Part shown: in pieces, positions 1 through 9,529 of the stretch
Layout of the letters: the number at the start of each line of letters is the position of its first letter
Position numbering within the stretch: position 1 is the first letter of the stretch
Assembly (NCBI GenBank): GCA_014621425.1
Contig: JAANBB010000685.1
Coordinates: 1-15,464, forward strand
Source: Cylindrodendrum hubeiense
Lineage: Eukaryota; Ascomycota; Sordariomycetes; Hypocreales; Nectriaceae
Direction of reading: 5' to 3'
Length of the DNA stretch: 15,464 bases
Program-made: the position numbers and the translations under genes
Notes under the pieces: model-generated
The model's input: the letters and a program-made list of their open reading frames with translations, nothing else
What the model was told of the DNA's origin: nothing
Databases searched by the model: none

Positions 1-2
1 GG

Positions 3-887
3 AATTAATTAATTAGTTCTTATTATCTCTTAATTCTTAATAATTATAAAAGTTATTATTCTATTAATTTTAAGAGATATTATTAGGATAATAAGATTAT
101 TATATTTTATATACTATCTTATTTATCTTATCTATTTTAATCCCTTAATATTAGGTACTTTAATATATTTAAGAAAGCTTATAATTAAGAAATAGAATAT
201 CTAATTAAATACTCTATAATTTATATTTTAAAGATTAAGTTCTTTCTAGCCTTTTATATTATATTTCAGGCTATTATAATAGAGAAAAATATTAAGATAG
301 TTTTTAAAGGGACTAGACTTATTTCTCTTAATCTAGAAAATATAATCTTAAAGCTTAATATATAGCTATAAATTCTAATATTAATTAAAGAAATAATTAA
401 TCCCTTAATCCCTTAGATTTTAAAAATTTTAAAAACTATCTTTAAGGCTTAGTCTTAATCTGAATATCTTAAAATATAGATTAGAAGATATTATAATAGC
501 TCCCTAGAATTAATTATAGAGACTATAAAGTCTCTTATTAAGATAATAAAGGGAAATATATATAAGATAATATTATTAAGGGCTAAGATCCATGACCTTT
601 AACAGGTAAATAAGATATTAAATTAATATTAAAGAATAAAAAGGATATAATTATAGAAAAGAGAGGTAATAATAATAAAGAAAGGAAAATAAATAATTAA
701 TCAGATAGATATTAATATATAGATAGTGGCCAAATTATTAAGAAATAGTAATTAAGAAAGGTCAGTGTAACCGGGGGTTTAGTATTATAGAATATATAGT
801 AAGACCGGATATAATATAAGAACCTATTAGATAGTAATTAAGATATCTAGGGAAGAGTATAGTGAGTAATTTTAATTAATTAAATAG
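3..887 (+). pseudogene. Fot1/pogo-like DDE transposase, C-terminal half, RIP-inactivated
   Basis: In one frame (codons starting at 3, 6, 9...) the translation follows the second half of a fungal Fot1/pogo (Tc1/mariner superfamily) transposase. Seen: an ILNNYKSY motif at 33-56 matching the usual I-L-D-x-H-x-S-H around the second catalytic Asp (codon 39, now AAT); a SHLLQPLD-like block with the third Asp at 147 (now AAT); the FKGTGLxPxDPE-like block at 303-338; a leucine-rich helical stretch at 500-620; and a CCHC knuckle whose codons at 786, 795, 810 and 825 (all TAT, from Cys or His) fit C-x2-C-x4-H-x4-C exactly, within SKTGYNIRT. Internal TAA/TAG codons (6, 84, 138, 186, 363 and more) fit RIP of Gln, Arg or Trp codons. 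The N-terminal half, with the first Asp, lies left of the window. The intended stop is uncertain, at 867 to 885. Nuclear cut-and-paste transposase; no longer functional. Confidence 0.92.
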
Positions 888-1751
888 TTTATAGTATTTT
901 TATAATAATTCTATTAGAAGAGATTAAGAAAAGTGTATAACTTATTTATCTGTATAATTTACTTATTAAGTATGTTATATTAATTATTAATCTCTATTAA
1001 AATATATTAATAAGTTTAATCTCTATTATATATTTAAAAGTTTATAATATAAGAAGATTACTTTTAATTATGTTTTTAATAAGAAGATAGAATAAAATTA
1101 ATATAAATTATATTCCTAGATTATGGATTATTAAAATATAAATAGATATCTTATATTAAGAAATTATAAAGAATTATGAAATTAATTATTTTATGTTTAA
1201 ATTATTATTAATATTCTAGATATAATAGAATCCTGAGACTTATACTCCTTAATAGAGGGATTAAAATTCAAATTAATATGATTTTAATAAGATTTAATTT
1301 AATATCTCTATATAGAGAATAAAGGATATTAAGATAGATTTTCTTATAGGGATACTAAGAGTTTATGAGCTTTTTTTAAAGCTTTTTAAATATCTATAAT
1401 CTTTAATTTAAACTTTTATTATTGTTTACTATTTCCTAATATTTTAGATTATATTTAATTTCTTGACTATATCTATTAGGTTTGTATTAATTCCTTTTCT
1501 CCTTTAGATAAAGATCAGTTAATAAATTGGATATTATTAGCTTTTTCTTTATTAAATTCACTTAAGATCTTAATATTATATATGAAATATTTAACTTTAA
1601 AAAGCTAAAAGAAAATAAAGATAAAAGAGAATATAAAATACTTTTAATTAAGAAAAATTAGAAAGAATTCTTAAGAAATTCTGAAAAGATATTTTCTTAA
1701 TTAAAAATAAAAATAAGAATTAATTTTATTAAAAAGATAAATTTTAAAAAA
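888..1751. other. Unassigned AT-rich stretch between the pogo and gypsy remnants
   Basis: All three forward frames contain frequent TAA/TAG stops and none gives a pattern I can tie to a family. It should hold the pogo 3' end with its terminal inverted repeat and, if present, the 5' LTR, gag and protease of the downstream gypsy element. I could not place any of these. A weak protease candidate lies at 1248-1300 in the pol frame (LLNRGIK, where Asp-x-Gly-Ala would be expected), but the residue after Asp does not fit. In another frame, 1501-1530 reads cleanly as PLDKDQLINW, without a family match. Confidence 0.4.
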
Positions 1752-2390
1752 CCCTTTTTATATATAATAGGATCTTTAAATATTATATTTATAATAATAA
1801 TAGATATCTTATAAATATATATCTAGTTAAAAAATCTAAGATTTAGGAAATGAAAATAAAATAAAAGAATCTTAATTAAGATAAATAACTTTGTTAATGT
1901 TAATTTATTCTTTTTAAGAATTAAAAAAAACTTAATAATGGATTTTTTAATTCAAGATTAGAAATCTCTTAATATTATGGGGATTTTAAATAATAAAATT
2001 AAGATCTCTATATTAAAAATAATTCCAAAACTGAAATATAAAATCTACTATATTTAGAAGGTTTTAATATCTCTAATTAATTACTAAGGGAAGATAATCT
2101 AGATCTTTTAAAAGGATTATAATAAATATTAATAAAAATATAATATTAAAGTGAAATGAGTTTATTTTAATAATAATTATTATAATAAATCTAAATATTA
2201 TTCATTATGTAATTAAAAGAAATATAATTGTACAAAATTAAATAGAATAATCTTAAATATATCTCTTTACAGAAGTTTTAATATCTTTATAGATATTTAG
2301 TTTAAATTTATAGAATAATAATAATAGAGAAGTTATGTTAAATATTAAATAACAGAAAAAGAACTTTATTTAGAGTTTTAAAATTCTAAG
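1752..2390 (+). pseudogene. Region upstream of RT in the gypsy polyprotein (protease-RT linker?)
   Basis: This lies directly upstream of the reverse transcriptase in the same frame. A KKPFLYIIG-like block at 1746-1772 resembles the linker after the protease in fungal gypsy elements, and 2385-2411 reads SKNTFFIKD, which fits the F-x-D-V-F-S-type block just before the RT. Between them (about 1860-2380) the frame has many stops and no motif I can name. A Cys/His cluster was sought at 2160-2240 and did not reach the C-x2-C-x4-H-x4-C spacing. Continuity with pol is the main reason for the call. Confidence 0.4.
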
Positions 2391-3790
2391 AATACTTTCT
2401 TTATAAAGGATTTAGAAATCTCTCTTTAATATAGAATTTAAGGTTATATTATTAAACTATTTTTAGATATTTATTTAATATTTAGATTTATTTATTTCTT
2501 ATTTTAAAAAGAATTTAAGATATTAAATAAATATCTATAAAGAAATATTATTAATAGATATATTTATTTGTTAAAGAATTTAATAGGAACTTCTATTCTA
2601 TGTATATTAAAATTGAATAATATTCTNTAACTTTATATAGATTATTAGGGACTTAATAAAATAATAAGAAAGAATTAATATTCTCTTTCCCTAATTATAA
2701 AAATTATAGATTAGATTAAGGAAATTAAGTTCTTCTTAAAAATTAATATTAGGGATATATATTATTATATTTAAATTAAAGAAGATAATAAATAGAAAAT
2801 CACTTTCTGAACTTAATATAATTATTTTAAATATTTAATAATATCTTTTAGACTTATTAATATATTAATTATATTCTAGGATTATATTTACTAGGCCCTC
2901 TAGAGTCTAGTAGATACTATTTATATTATTTATCTAGATAATATTCTGGTTTTCTTGAAAGACAGGAAATCCTATATAAAATACCTTTAAATAATATTAG
3001 AATACTTATAAGAGATTTAATTCTATATAAAATCCTCTAAGTATATATTCTATTATATCTAGGTAGAGTTCTTAAGGTTTTTCCTGATTATTAATAGAAT
3101 ATTAATAGATTTAGAGAGGATTAAAATAATAATTAAATAAAAAGAATCTAAAACCTTTAGAGAAATTTAAGCTTTTTTAGGATTTTATAACTTTTATTAT
3201 AGATTTATTTATAGATATTTAGGTATTATAGTCCCTCTAAATATCCTTTTAAAGGAGAGTAAGAATAGAAAGAAGTTAGGATATATTAAGCTAGATAAAA
3301 CTAAAAGGAAGGTATTCTTTTATTTATTATAGATATTTTAAAAGGTTTTATTCCTAAAGTATTTTAATCTATTTCTTTTAATTTACCTGGAAATTAATAT
3401 TTTTAAGTTTATAATAGTAGGGATTTTATCTTAGCTAGATAAATAGGGCTAATATTATTCTGTGGTATTCTAATCTTATAAGTTTATTAGTATAGAGTTA
3501 AATTATAGAACTCTAGATTATAAGATAATAATAATTATTAAGTTTTTTAAATATTAATAATATTACTTTAAAGGGGTTATATTTCCTATTAAAATCCTAA
3601 ATGATTATTAAAATCTATAAGTTTTTATAAAAATTCTTAAGCTTAATAGTAGATAGATATAATAATATATTTATCTAATATTATATAATTTTATTATTAA
3701 ATATAAACTAGGAAAGATTAATCTAATAGATAGTCTATTAAGATATTTAGAATTTGAGGGTAAGAAGTCTCTAAATACTAATTTATTAGA
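2391..3790 (+). pseudogene. pol: Gypsy reverse transcriptase and RNase H domains, RIP-inactivated
   Basis: Copies element RNA into DNA (RT) and removes the RNA strand (RNase H) in virus-like particles. The RT blocks appear in order: the PIYSLS-like entry at about 2487-2504, DYRGLNK at 2640-2660, the K-L-D-I-R-D-A-Y-like catalytic block at 2739-2762, the FEYLVMPFGL-like block at 2820-2860, and the YLDD box at 2931-2942, reading YLDN because GAC/GAT became AAT. RNase H follows with Asp codon 3396 (now AAT), ELNY at 3495-3506, and the S-D-H block with Asp at 3603. A connection segment with FREI-stop-AFLGFYNFY at 3141-3188 is very well preserved. In-frame stops are TAA/TAG at places where the family has Gln, Trp or Arg. 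Continuous with the integrase downstream. Confidence 0.95.
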
Positions 3791-5579
3791 TTAACTAGGA
3801 TACTAGCTAGTTAGAATAGAGATAATCTAGTTCTAAAGTAAACTTAATAAGTAGTTAGATATAATATTATATTAAGAAGAAAACTTCTCTATTTAAGAAT
3901 TTAATAGTCAAGTTCTATAAAGATTAGAGATAAATTATCTAGAATAAGTATATAATATATTAGATCCTAAATTATAGACTAAATAGATCTATAAGAAGAC
4001 TAATTATAAATAATCTATCTTATAGATTATAGCTAAGAAGACTATATTCAGGGAATATACTTATAATAATATAATATTATAATCTATTATTAAGTTAATC
4101 TATTTCCTTTAGAGAAAGGATCTAAAGATATAGAAATAAATAGGTCTAGAAATTTATATAACTTTTAAGGGAGAAATAATATAGTTTATTAGAAATAGAT
4201 TAGTATATTTTAAGAATTAGATATTTATCCTAAATAAAGAATCTATTAAATATATATTATTATAATTATATTATAATAATATCCTAGCTAGATACTTTAA
4301 TATTAAAAGAACTATAAATCTTATATAAAGAAGATTCTATTAGATAGGCCTAGAAGAAGATATTAAGGATTAGATATATATATATATAATTTATTAAGGT
4401 ATTATCTCTAAATAATATTAACTATATAGAAAGCTCAAATTACTACTAATACCTATAAGATCCTAATAAAAAATATCAATAGATTTTATTACTGGATTAT
4501 TACCTATTATATATAGAGAAAAGGAAATTAATATAATTCTAGTAATTATAGATTAATATATTAAGTATATAGTATTCTTATTAGTTAGTATAATAATTAA
4601 TATTATAGAGCTAGTATAACTTTTTTATTAAGAGATTAAACTGATTTATAAAATATCTAAGGGAATTATAAGTGATTATAACTTAATCTTTATTAGTAAA
4701 TTTTAGTTAGAATTATATTATTAAAGTAATATAGAGAGGAAATTATTAATAATATTTTACCCCTAAACTAATAGGCAAATAGAACAGATAAACTAGATAT
4801 TTAAGTATTACTTATAATATTTTATTAATAAGTAATAAAATAATTAGGTAATATTATTATATATAGTATAATTTGTCTATAATAATATAAAGAATATTAT
4901 AATTAGAGTATTACTATTTAAAACTCTCCTAGATTACTCTCCTAAGTTTTGACTATATATTAAGGATAATATATAGGGTATGGGGATACTAGAGGCTAGT
5001 ATAAGAGTATATTGCTTTAAAGACCTATACTAAAAATTAAAAATATAATAGGAAAAAGTAATTAAGAGATAAGTAAGATATTATAATTAGTATTATAAGG
5101 AGAAAGTCTTTAAGACTGGTAATCTTATTAATCTCTTAACTTAAAATCTTAATCTTAAAGGAAAAAAAAGAAAATTAATTTCTAAATATATTAGATTATT
5201 TTATATTCTCAAGAAAATTAGCAATTAAATATATTAATTAGCTTTACTAGATAAATATAGTAGGATTTATAATATATTCTATATTAGCCTATTAGAGCTA
5301 TAATACTATTAGGACTGAAATATACTTGAACTATTACTGATTCCTAATCTAGAAGATTAAGATATAGAATAGGAAGTTAAAAAGATAATAATATAAAAGA
5401 GATTCCGTAAAGACATTTACTTTTTAGTAAAGTGAAAGGGATAACTATTAAAATATAATTAATAGATACTCTAAGAAGATCTAATAAATATACCTAATAC
5501 TATCTAGAAATACTAAGAATTGGTTATGAAATCTAAATAAAAGTATAGAAAATTAAAAAAGGTAAAAAAACCAGTTAAT
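3791..5579 (+). pseudogene. pol: Gypsy integrase with C-terminal chromodomain, RIP-inactivated
   Basis: Inserts the DNA copy into the host chromosome. Seen in the pol frame: an HHCC zinc region with His codons at 4272 and 4293 and Cys codons at 4383 and 4392 (all now TAT/TAC); catalytic Asp at 4482 in SIDFITG, Asp at 4674 in ISDYN, and Glu at 4782 in the F-Y-P-stop-T-N-R-Q-I-E block. Asp to Glu leaves exactly 35 residues, the D-x35-E spacing. The C-terminal region contains a G-P-F block at 5193-5201 (now RLF), then an A-L-x-D-K-Y-S-R-I-Y-N-x-F-Y block at about 5238-5285, usual before the chromodomain. Unlike the RT and RNase H sites, the three catalytic codons are not destroyed. The intended stop is among the TAA codons at 5577 to 5598. 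Confidence 0.94.
5355..5516 (+). other. Chromodomain of the gypsy integrase
   Basis: In frame with the integrase: D-I-E-[stop=W]-E-V-K-K-I at 5361-5387, then R-F-R-K-D-I-Y-F-L-V-K-[TGA=W]-K-G at 5400-5441, and an E-D-L-I-N-I-P-N-T-I block at about 5457-5486. These are the aromatic cage and beta-strand pattern of a chromodomain, including the Y-F-L-V-K-W-K-G core, with tryptophans converted to TAG and TGA by G-to-A changes. Chromodomains of this group bind methylated histone H3 in heterochromatin (family knowledge). It marks the element as a chromovirus. Confidence 0.9.
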
Positions 5580-7117
5580 TAATTAAGTTAAGTTCGGGTT
5601 TAAGGAGAATCTCTATATAGCCTATGGGAAAGTATATATAAAGAAAACTATAAATTTAATTTAATATAAGATATTACTAGGTATATCTAGTTTTTATTAT
5701 CCTAAGATCTTAATCCTTAATTTAAGTATTAAGGGCTATAATATCTAAGAGAGTCTATAATAAAATATCTATAACTAAGAACTCTTTAAATTTGGGAAAT
5801 TAATTATATATCTATTAGGATTTATTGGGTTTTCTAGTAAGTTTGGTTTTAATCTCCACTAATATATATCACTTAAAAGCACCCTTTATAGCTATCTAGG
5901 CTAGATAATTAGGCTTATATCTGAAAAGATAGGGAAAGTAGTGGACAGATCATTTACTGATAGTCTTAACCTATTTAAGTTAGTATAAGATCAGAATCTA
6001 GAAGTCAGGGAAAATTCACAGTATTATAATATATAGTATTAAAGGGCTTCTAGGATCTAAGAGTAAGGTGACATACCTTGACTAGAGTGTTATATATTTT
6101 AAGAGTGGGTTATTAGATTATATTAGTATTATGCCCGAAACTCCCACAAAATTGCTATAATAATTTATAGAAATACTAGCACGAAGATTATTTATCCTAT
6201 AATAATAGAGGTGAGTGCTTTTAATAGTATAAAAGGTTTCTAGTAGCTAGACCGCATTCAGAGTAATAGTATAATAATATAAGAATGAATAAAGGATATT
6301 ATTATCTTAGTTAGGGTATTTAATAATTAAGATAGTATGGGCAAATTTATATAGAGATATATAATTATCTATATTACCTTCTATTAATCTAAGAGTATTA
6401 CTTTATAATTAGTAATTAAAATCCCTAAGAGTTTAAGAAGAATTTATATATAATAAAGAGTTTTAACTTTAATATAATAAAGATAATGGGTAAATATAGT
6501 CACTATAAACTTATAAATAATAGGATAGGGATAGAAATCCCCTAATCTATGAATAATTATCTTATCCTAAGTCCGCTTATTTTATACTAGAATTAAATAG
6601 GTATAACCTATATACTAGATATTAAATATTAATATAATTTGAGAATATAAAAATAAATAAGTATTATTCTAAGGTATAATAATATTATTCTCTTTATTAG
6701 AAAATAGTTTATAGGAGAATAATAAGAGGAAATAACCTATATCTCTAGAAAGACTTAATATTATACCTTAATAAGTTAAGAACCCTGGAATACTAGGAGT
6801 AGGTTGACAGAGAGTTATGGGGAGAGCTATCACAAATAATAAATATATAAGAGATATAGGAATAAGTATATTCAGAAATAAAGGGAAATTAAGAAGTGGA
6901 AGGCTACAGGACAAGATTAAATAATAGATATATTAAAGGAAAGAAAACAATAATAAAGGCAAAAGATATTAAGATTAATATATCTATAATACTTTTATAA
7001 TTCACTACTAATCTTAACTATAATCACTCTAATTATAAATCAATCACTTATACTATAAATCGGTCATTATCGCCCTAAAATGGGAATAGTAGGACACTAC
7101 AATACCAGCCATTATAA
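5580..7117. other. Unassigned stretch right of the gypsy pol
   Basis: No family could be assigned. The forward frame with codons starting at 5933 shows runs with little damage (for example SIMPETPTKLL near 6124, DRELWGELS near 6810, YIKGKKTIIKAKDIKI near 6930). However, stops occupy roughly one codon in seven, no fewer than in the neighbouring frame, and the reverse strand is not clearly worse. This is therefore not proof of a gene. CA and TG dinucleotides become commoner towards the right end. It may be the rest of the gypsy 3' region, a fragment of another element, or a decayed host gene. Confidence 0.4.
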
Positions 7118-7303
7118 ATAATAATCAGGAAAACTAGGACTATCCGGATTATAGGGCCGGCATGGGGCTATTTACTTTACCACCATATTATAGCCTGGAA
7201 ACATATTGTAATTCCGATTTGGCTACGGGTACATTATATCCTGTGGGAGACTTACAATTTATTACCCTCAAGGATAACAGGCCTTAGAGGGGGGATAATA
7301 TAA
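7118..7303 (+). other. Open 61-codon stretch in the least mutated part of the window
   Basis: From the stop at 7115 to the stop at 7301 there is no in-frame stop. The translation is rich in Trp, Tyr, His and Ile and ends directly at a polypurine run, as the last ORF of an LTR retrotransposon often does. It is in the same frame as the weakly coding stretch at 5933-7000. No start codon or domain can be named. The high local GC content alone makes a 61-codon opening less surprising, so a coding call is not secure. Confidence 0.25.
7286..7295 (+). other. Polypurine run, possible PPT
   Basis: AGAGGGGGGA followed by TAATATAACAGAGG. An uninterrupted G run just upstream of T-rich DNA that could be a mutated 5' TG of an LTR (TATAAC from TGTAAC) is what a plus-strand primer site looks like. 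There is no second LTR copy in the window to confirm it. Confidence 0.35.
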
Positions 7304-7512
7304 CAGAGGTTCTAAGGATGAGGCCGAGAAGGCTTAGTAAGGAATCTCAATCGGAATGGTTTTAACTCAATATCTTAAAAGGTATACCCTATTTCTTGAA
7401 AAGATGCAGGATAAACTTCAGTCTTATTATAATCTTGAATATATCTTTACTCTACTTGACTATCCTACGATTACTAGATATTTCCCTAGTGATTACCTTA
7501 CCATTATTATAT

Positions 7513-7645
7513 AAGATAACCTAATAATTCTATTATAATATCATTAAGATAACCTAATAATATTATTATAATATTATTAAGATAACCTAATAATATTATT
7601 ATAATATTATTAAGATAATCTAATAATACTATTATAATATAATCT
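7513..7645 (+). repeat. 33-bp tandem repeat, four copies
   Basis: Copies start at 7513, 7546, 7579 and 7612, each beginning AAGATAACCTAATAAT. Copies 2 and 3 are identical over 33 bp. Copy 1 differs at a few positions, including a retained CA (ATCATT). Copy 4 is 34 bp and has AACC changed to AATC. A degraded fifth start (AGATAATCTAATA) follows at 7646. The first three copies keep AACC while the fourth shows a C-to-T change. It lies in the LTR-like block. Confidence 0.92.
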
Positions 7646-7860
7646 AGATAATCTAATATATAATTAATTATAATAATTATAATTATAATAATTAATAAGA
7701 TAATTATAATTACTCTTTTTAAGATAATTATAAAACTTAAGATAATAATAATAATAATTACTATTAAAATAAGCTCTAAAATAACTATTATAATTATAAT
7801 TACTATTTATTTATTTATTTAGTATACTCTAACTTACTTATTTAACTAAGCCTATAATAT
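7646..7860. repeat. A/T low-complexity stretch
   Basis: Irregular ATA/TAA/ATT words (ATAATTATAATTATAATAATTAA and similar, then TTTATTTATTTATTT near 7806-7821) with almost no G or C. No coding frame or structured RNA is evident. It is probably slippage-expanded and RIP-depleted DNA. Confidence 0.7.
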
Positions 7861-7871
7861 CTTTATACTTG

Positions 7872-7905
7872 TCTATATAAGGGAAAAAACTAGTTTTCCG
7901 GAAAA
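7872..7905 (+). promoter_or_regulatory. TATA-like box and 12-bp palindrome
   Basis: TCTATATAAGGG (7872-7883) is followed 10 bases later by TTTTCCGGAAAA (7894-7905), a perfect 12-bp palindrome flanked by more A residues. It contains a CCGG core in otherwise A/T DNA. A TATA box in an LTR U3 is a reasonable reading, and the palindrome could be a protein-binding site. Both are inferences from sequence alone. Confidence 0.35.
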
Positions 7906-8080
7906 AAAACCTCATTTAGCTCTCACTTATCATTTACACATTATATACTTATTATCTTCTACTCTTATTATAATACTTAATAATAAGCTAATCTAAGGTA
8001 TTAGTATTTTAACTCTGGTTTTAGGACTAGTTTTACTATAGTCAGGGTAATATAGTCTTATATTACCCTCGGTAAGTGAG

Positions 8081-9141
8081 ACTGGGTATTAGGGCTTTTA
8101 GCTCTAGGCCTATTTAGTTATAATAGTATTATTATATTGGGTTTTAATAAATTATTATAATACATTCTACTATTTATTTATTTATACTATTATTATTATA
8201 CTTGAGTTATTATATTTATATATTATAATCACTCTGATTACCTTATTTTATATACTTAGAATAATTACATAATTATCTGTAATATATTACTTATAGTATA
8301 AAGTTACTATCTCTTTTATTTCTTTCCCTCTCTTTTCTCTTTCTTTTTTTTATTATTAATACCTATCTTTATAAATATATTTCTCTTCTATCTTATACTC
8401 ACTTCTTTTATATATTATTAATTTCTCTAATATTAGGTTTATTCTCTATCTCTAGTATTATTTTCTTCTATTTCTTCTTAATTTCTAGTCTTTTAATTAT
8501 CTATAATAAGTGTCCTCCTCTTCTATATCTTTTCTTATTAACTCTATCTTAGATATTTAGTTCTATGTCTCGCTTATATTATATTTATAATATTACCCTT
8601 AATATACTTAACCTGATTTCCTATCTTTACTATACCTAGTATATTATTAGTATTAATAATACTCTAATTATACTCTATGTTCTCAGAGAACACTCTAGTT
8701 ATTATACTATATATAATAATAGCTATAAGTTATATTATTATATAGGTATACTATCTTTGATTTGTCTTTTATATTATTAACCTACTTAGTCTATTTATAA
8801 TCTTATTATGCTTATTTACTAGCTTTATATAGAGGTCTAGGCCTAGAATACCTTAAATACTCACTTAATATATTTATAATTTACTTTCTTATTACCTTCT
8901 CTTTACTTTTATATACTAATTTTTATAGACTCTTACTTATTTTAATACTATAATAACTGAGTTTCTATATACTTCTTATAAGGAAATTATAGCTAATTAC
9001 CACTCCTCTTATTCTCTATCCTGTTTAGCTTTTATATCTAGGATAGAAGAGTTAGTTAAAACTAACTACCTATTCTAATATCTCTCCTATAATATAAGTA
9101 TAATTTTCTCTAATTATAGCCTACCCTAGTTTACTAGCTTA
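8081..9141. other. Unassigned stretch with a pyrimidine run
   Basis: No frame on either strand could be tied to a family. The + strand is pyrimidine-rich from about 8280 to 9060, including an uninterrupted 33-nt C/T run at 8319-8351. That bias is seen over the minus-strand LINE to the right and hints at minus-strand coding. An ATG at 8565 opens a + frame with several stops. The reverse frame is Lys/Glu/Arg-rich. If the block on the left is an LTR, a gag would be expected here on the + strand, but I cannot show it. Confidence 0.4.
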
Positions 9142-9468
9142 AATAATAATAATAATTCTAGTAATTCTATTTCTAATTATATCTACTAGTCTATTAAGAG
9201 TAATAATAATAATAATTCTAATATTAAGATACACTTAATATATTTATATATTATTAGTATTATTAATATTAGTAATATTAAGTCTAGGATAAATATAGAT
9301 AATAATAATAAGAATAGGGATAAAAAAAGTAATAAGGATAATAATAATAATAATAATAATAATAGTAATAGTAATAAGAGTGATTAGGATAGTTTTAATA
9401 ATATTTAAACTTGGATATAATATAAATACTTTAATTCTAACATTCTTTTAAGAGGTTTTTATATTTAA
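9142..9468 (+). pseudogene. Possible acidic protein tail (Asn/Asp-Ser repeats)
   Basis: In the frame starting at 9142 the sequence reads as runs of AAT with AGT, GAT and AAG: N5-S at 9142-9159 and 9202-9219, and a longer AAT run with AGT at about 9334-9375. It then reads S-D-stop-D-S-F-N-N-I and ends at TAA 9466-9468 after RGFYI. RIP turns GATGAT into AATAAT, so the original may have been a long Asp/Ser tail. AAT repeats are also simple-sequence DNA, so coding is not proven. The upstream part of such a protein could not be followed in one frame. Confidence 0.3.
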
Positions 9469-9529
9469 GTTCTTTTTTATTTAATAACATTCTCCACTCT
9501 ATTATTATTATTTCTATATTTTCTTTATT

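Larger units (their letters stand above)
1752..5579 (+). mobile_element. Ty3/gypsy chromovirus, gag and 5' end not identified
   Basis: A single + strand frame (codon starts divisible by 3) carries reverse transcriptase, RNase H, integrase and chromodomain in that order, which is the Ty3/gypsy order and specifically that of chromoviruses. At least 1,040 codons (about 2391 to 5514) run without a frameshift, so the copy was structurally intact when mutated and decayed by substitutions, mostly C-to-T and G-to-A. Left and right ends are not defined: I found no pair of LTR copies flanking it and no clear gag knuckle. One ambiguous base (N) lies at 2627 inside the reverse transcriptase. Established for the family: copy-and-paste via RNA, with the chromodomain steering insertion to heterochromatin. 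Confidence 0.92.
7301..8080 (+). repeat. LTR-like block (candidate, ends not proven)
   Basis: The block follows the polypurine run and holds, in order, a moderately GC-rich non-coding part (7301-7510), a 33-bp tandem repeat, a long A/T low-complexity stretch (7646-7860), a TATA-like box (7872-7883) and a downstream stretch ending near GTGAGACTGGGTATTAGGGC (8074-8093). The last resembles a mutated tRNA primer-binding site such as TGGTATCAGAGC. That order would suit a U3-R-U5 LTR on the + strand, but the boundaries, partner LTR and target-site duplication were not found. Treat it as a hypothesis. Confidence 0.3.

Noticed and set aside
1240..1320. Gypsy aspartic protease active site (D-S/T-G-A)
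   Set aside because: LLNRGIK has Asn (from Asp) and Gly in place, but AGA cannot derive from a Ser or Thr codon by these transitions, and downstream protease motifs are missing in the frame.
2151..2250. Gag-type zinc knuckle just before the gypsy RT
   Set aside because: TAT/TGT codons are clustered (YFNNNYYNKSKYYSLC), but no arrangement satisfies C-x2-C-x4-H-x4-C under C-to-T and G-to-A changes alone.
2627..2627. Ambiguous base N as a mutation or break
   Set aside because: The frame continues unchanged on both sides through RT motifs, so it is a single uncalled base.
1305..5625. LTR pair using the shared word TCTCTATATAG at about 1305 and 5610
   Set aside because: The match does not extend beyond about a dozen bases on either side, so it is coincidence in A/T-rich DNA.
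8565..8760. ATG-initiated + strand ORF start (gag-like)
   Set aside because: The frame contains several stops soon after, no domain is recognised, and the local strand composition favours the minus strand. An ATG by itself is weak evidence.
9301..9380. AAT microsatellite as a centromere or telomere repeat
   Set aside because: It is short, interrupted by AGT, AAG and GAT in codon phase, and confined to about 100 bp.
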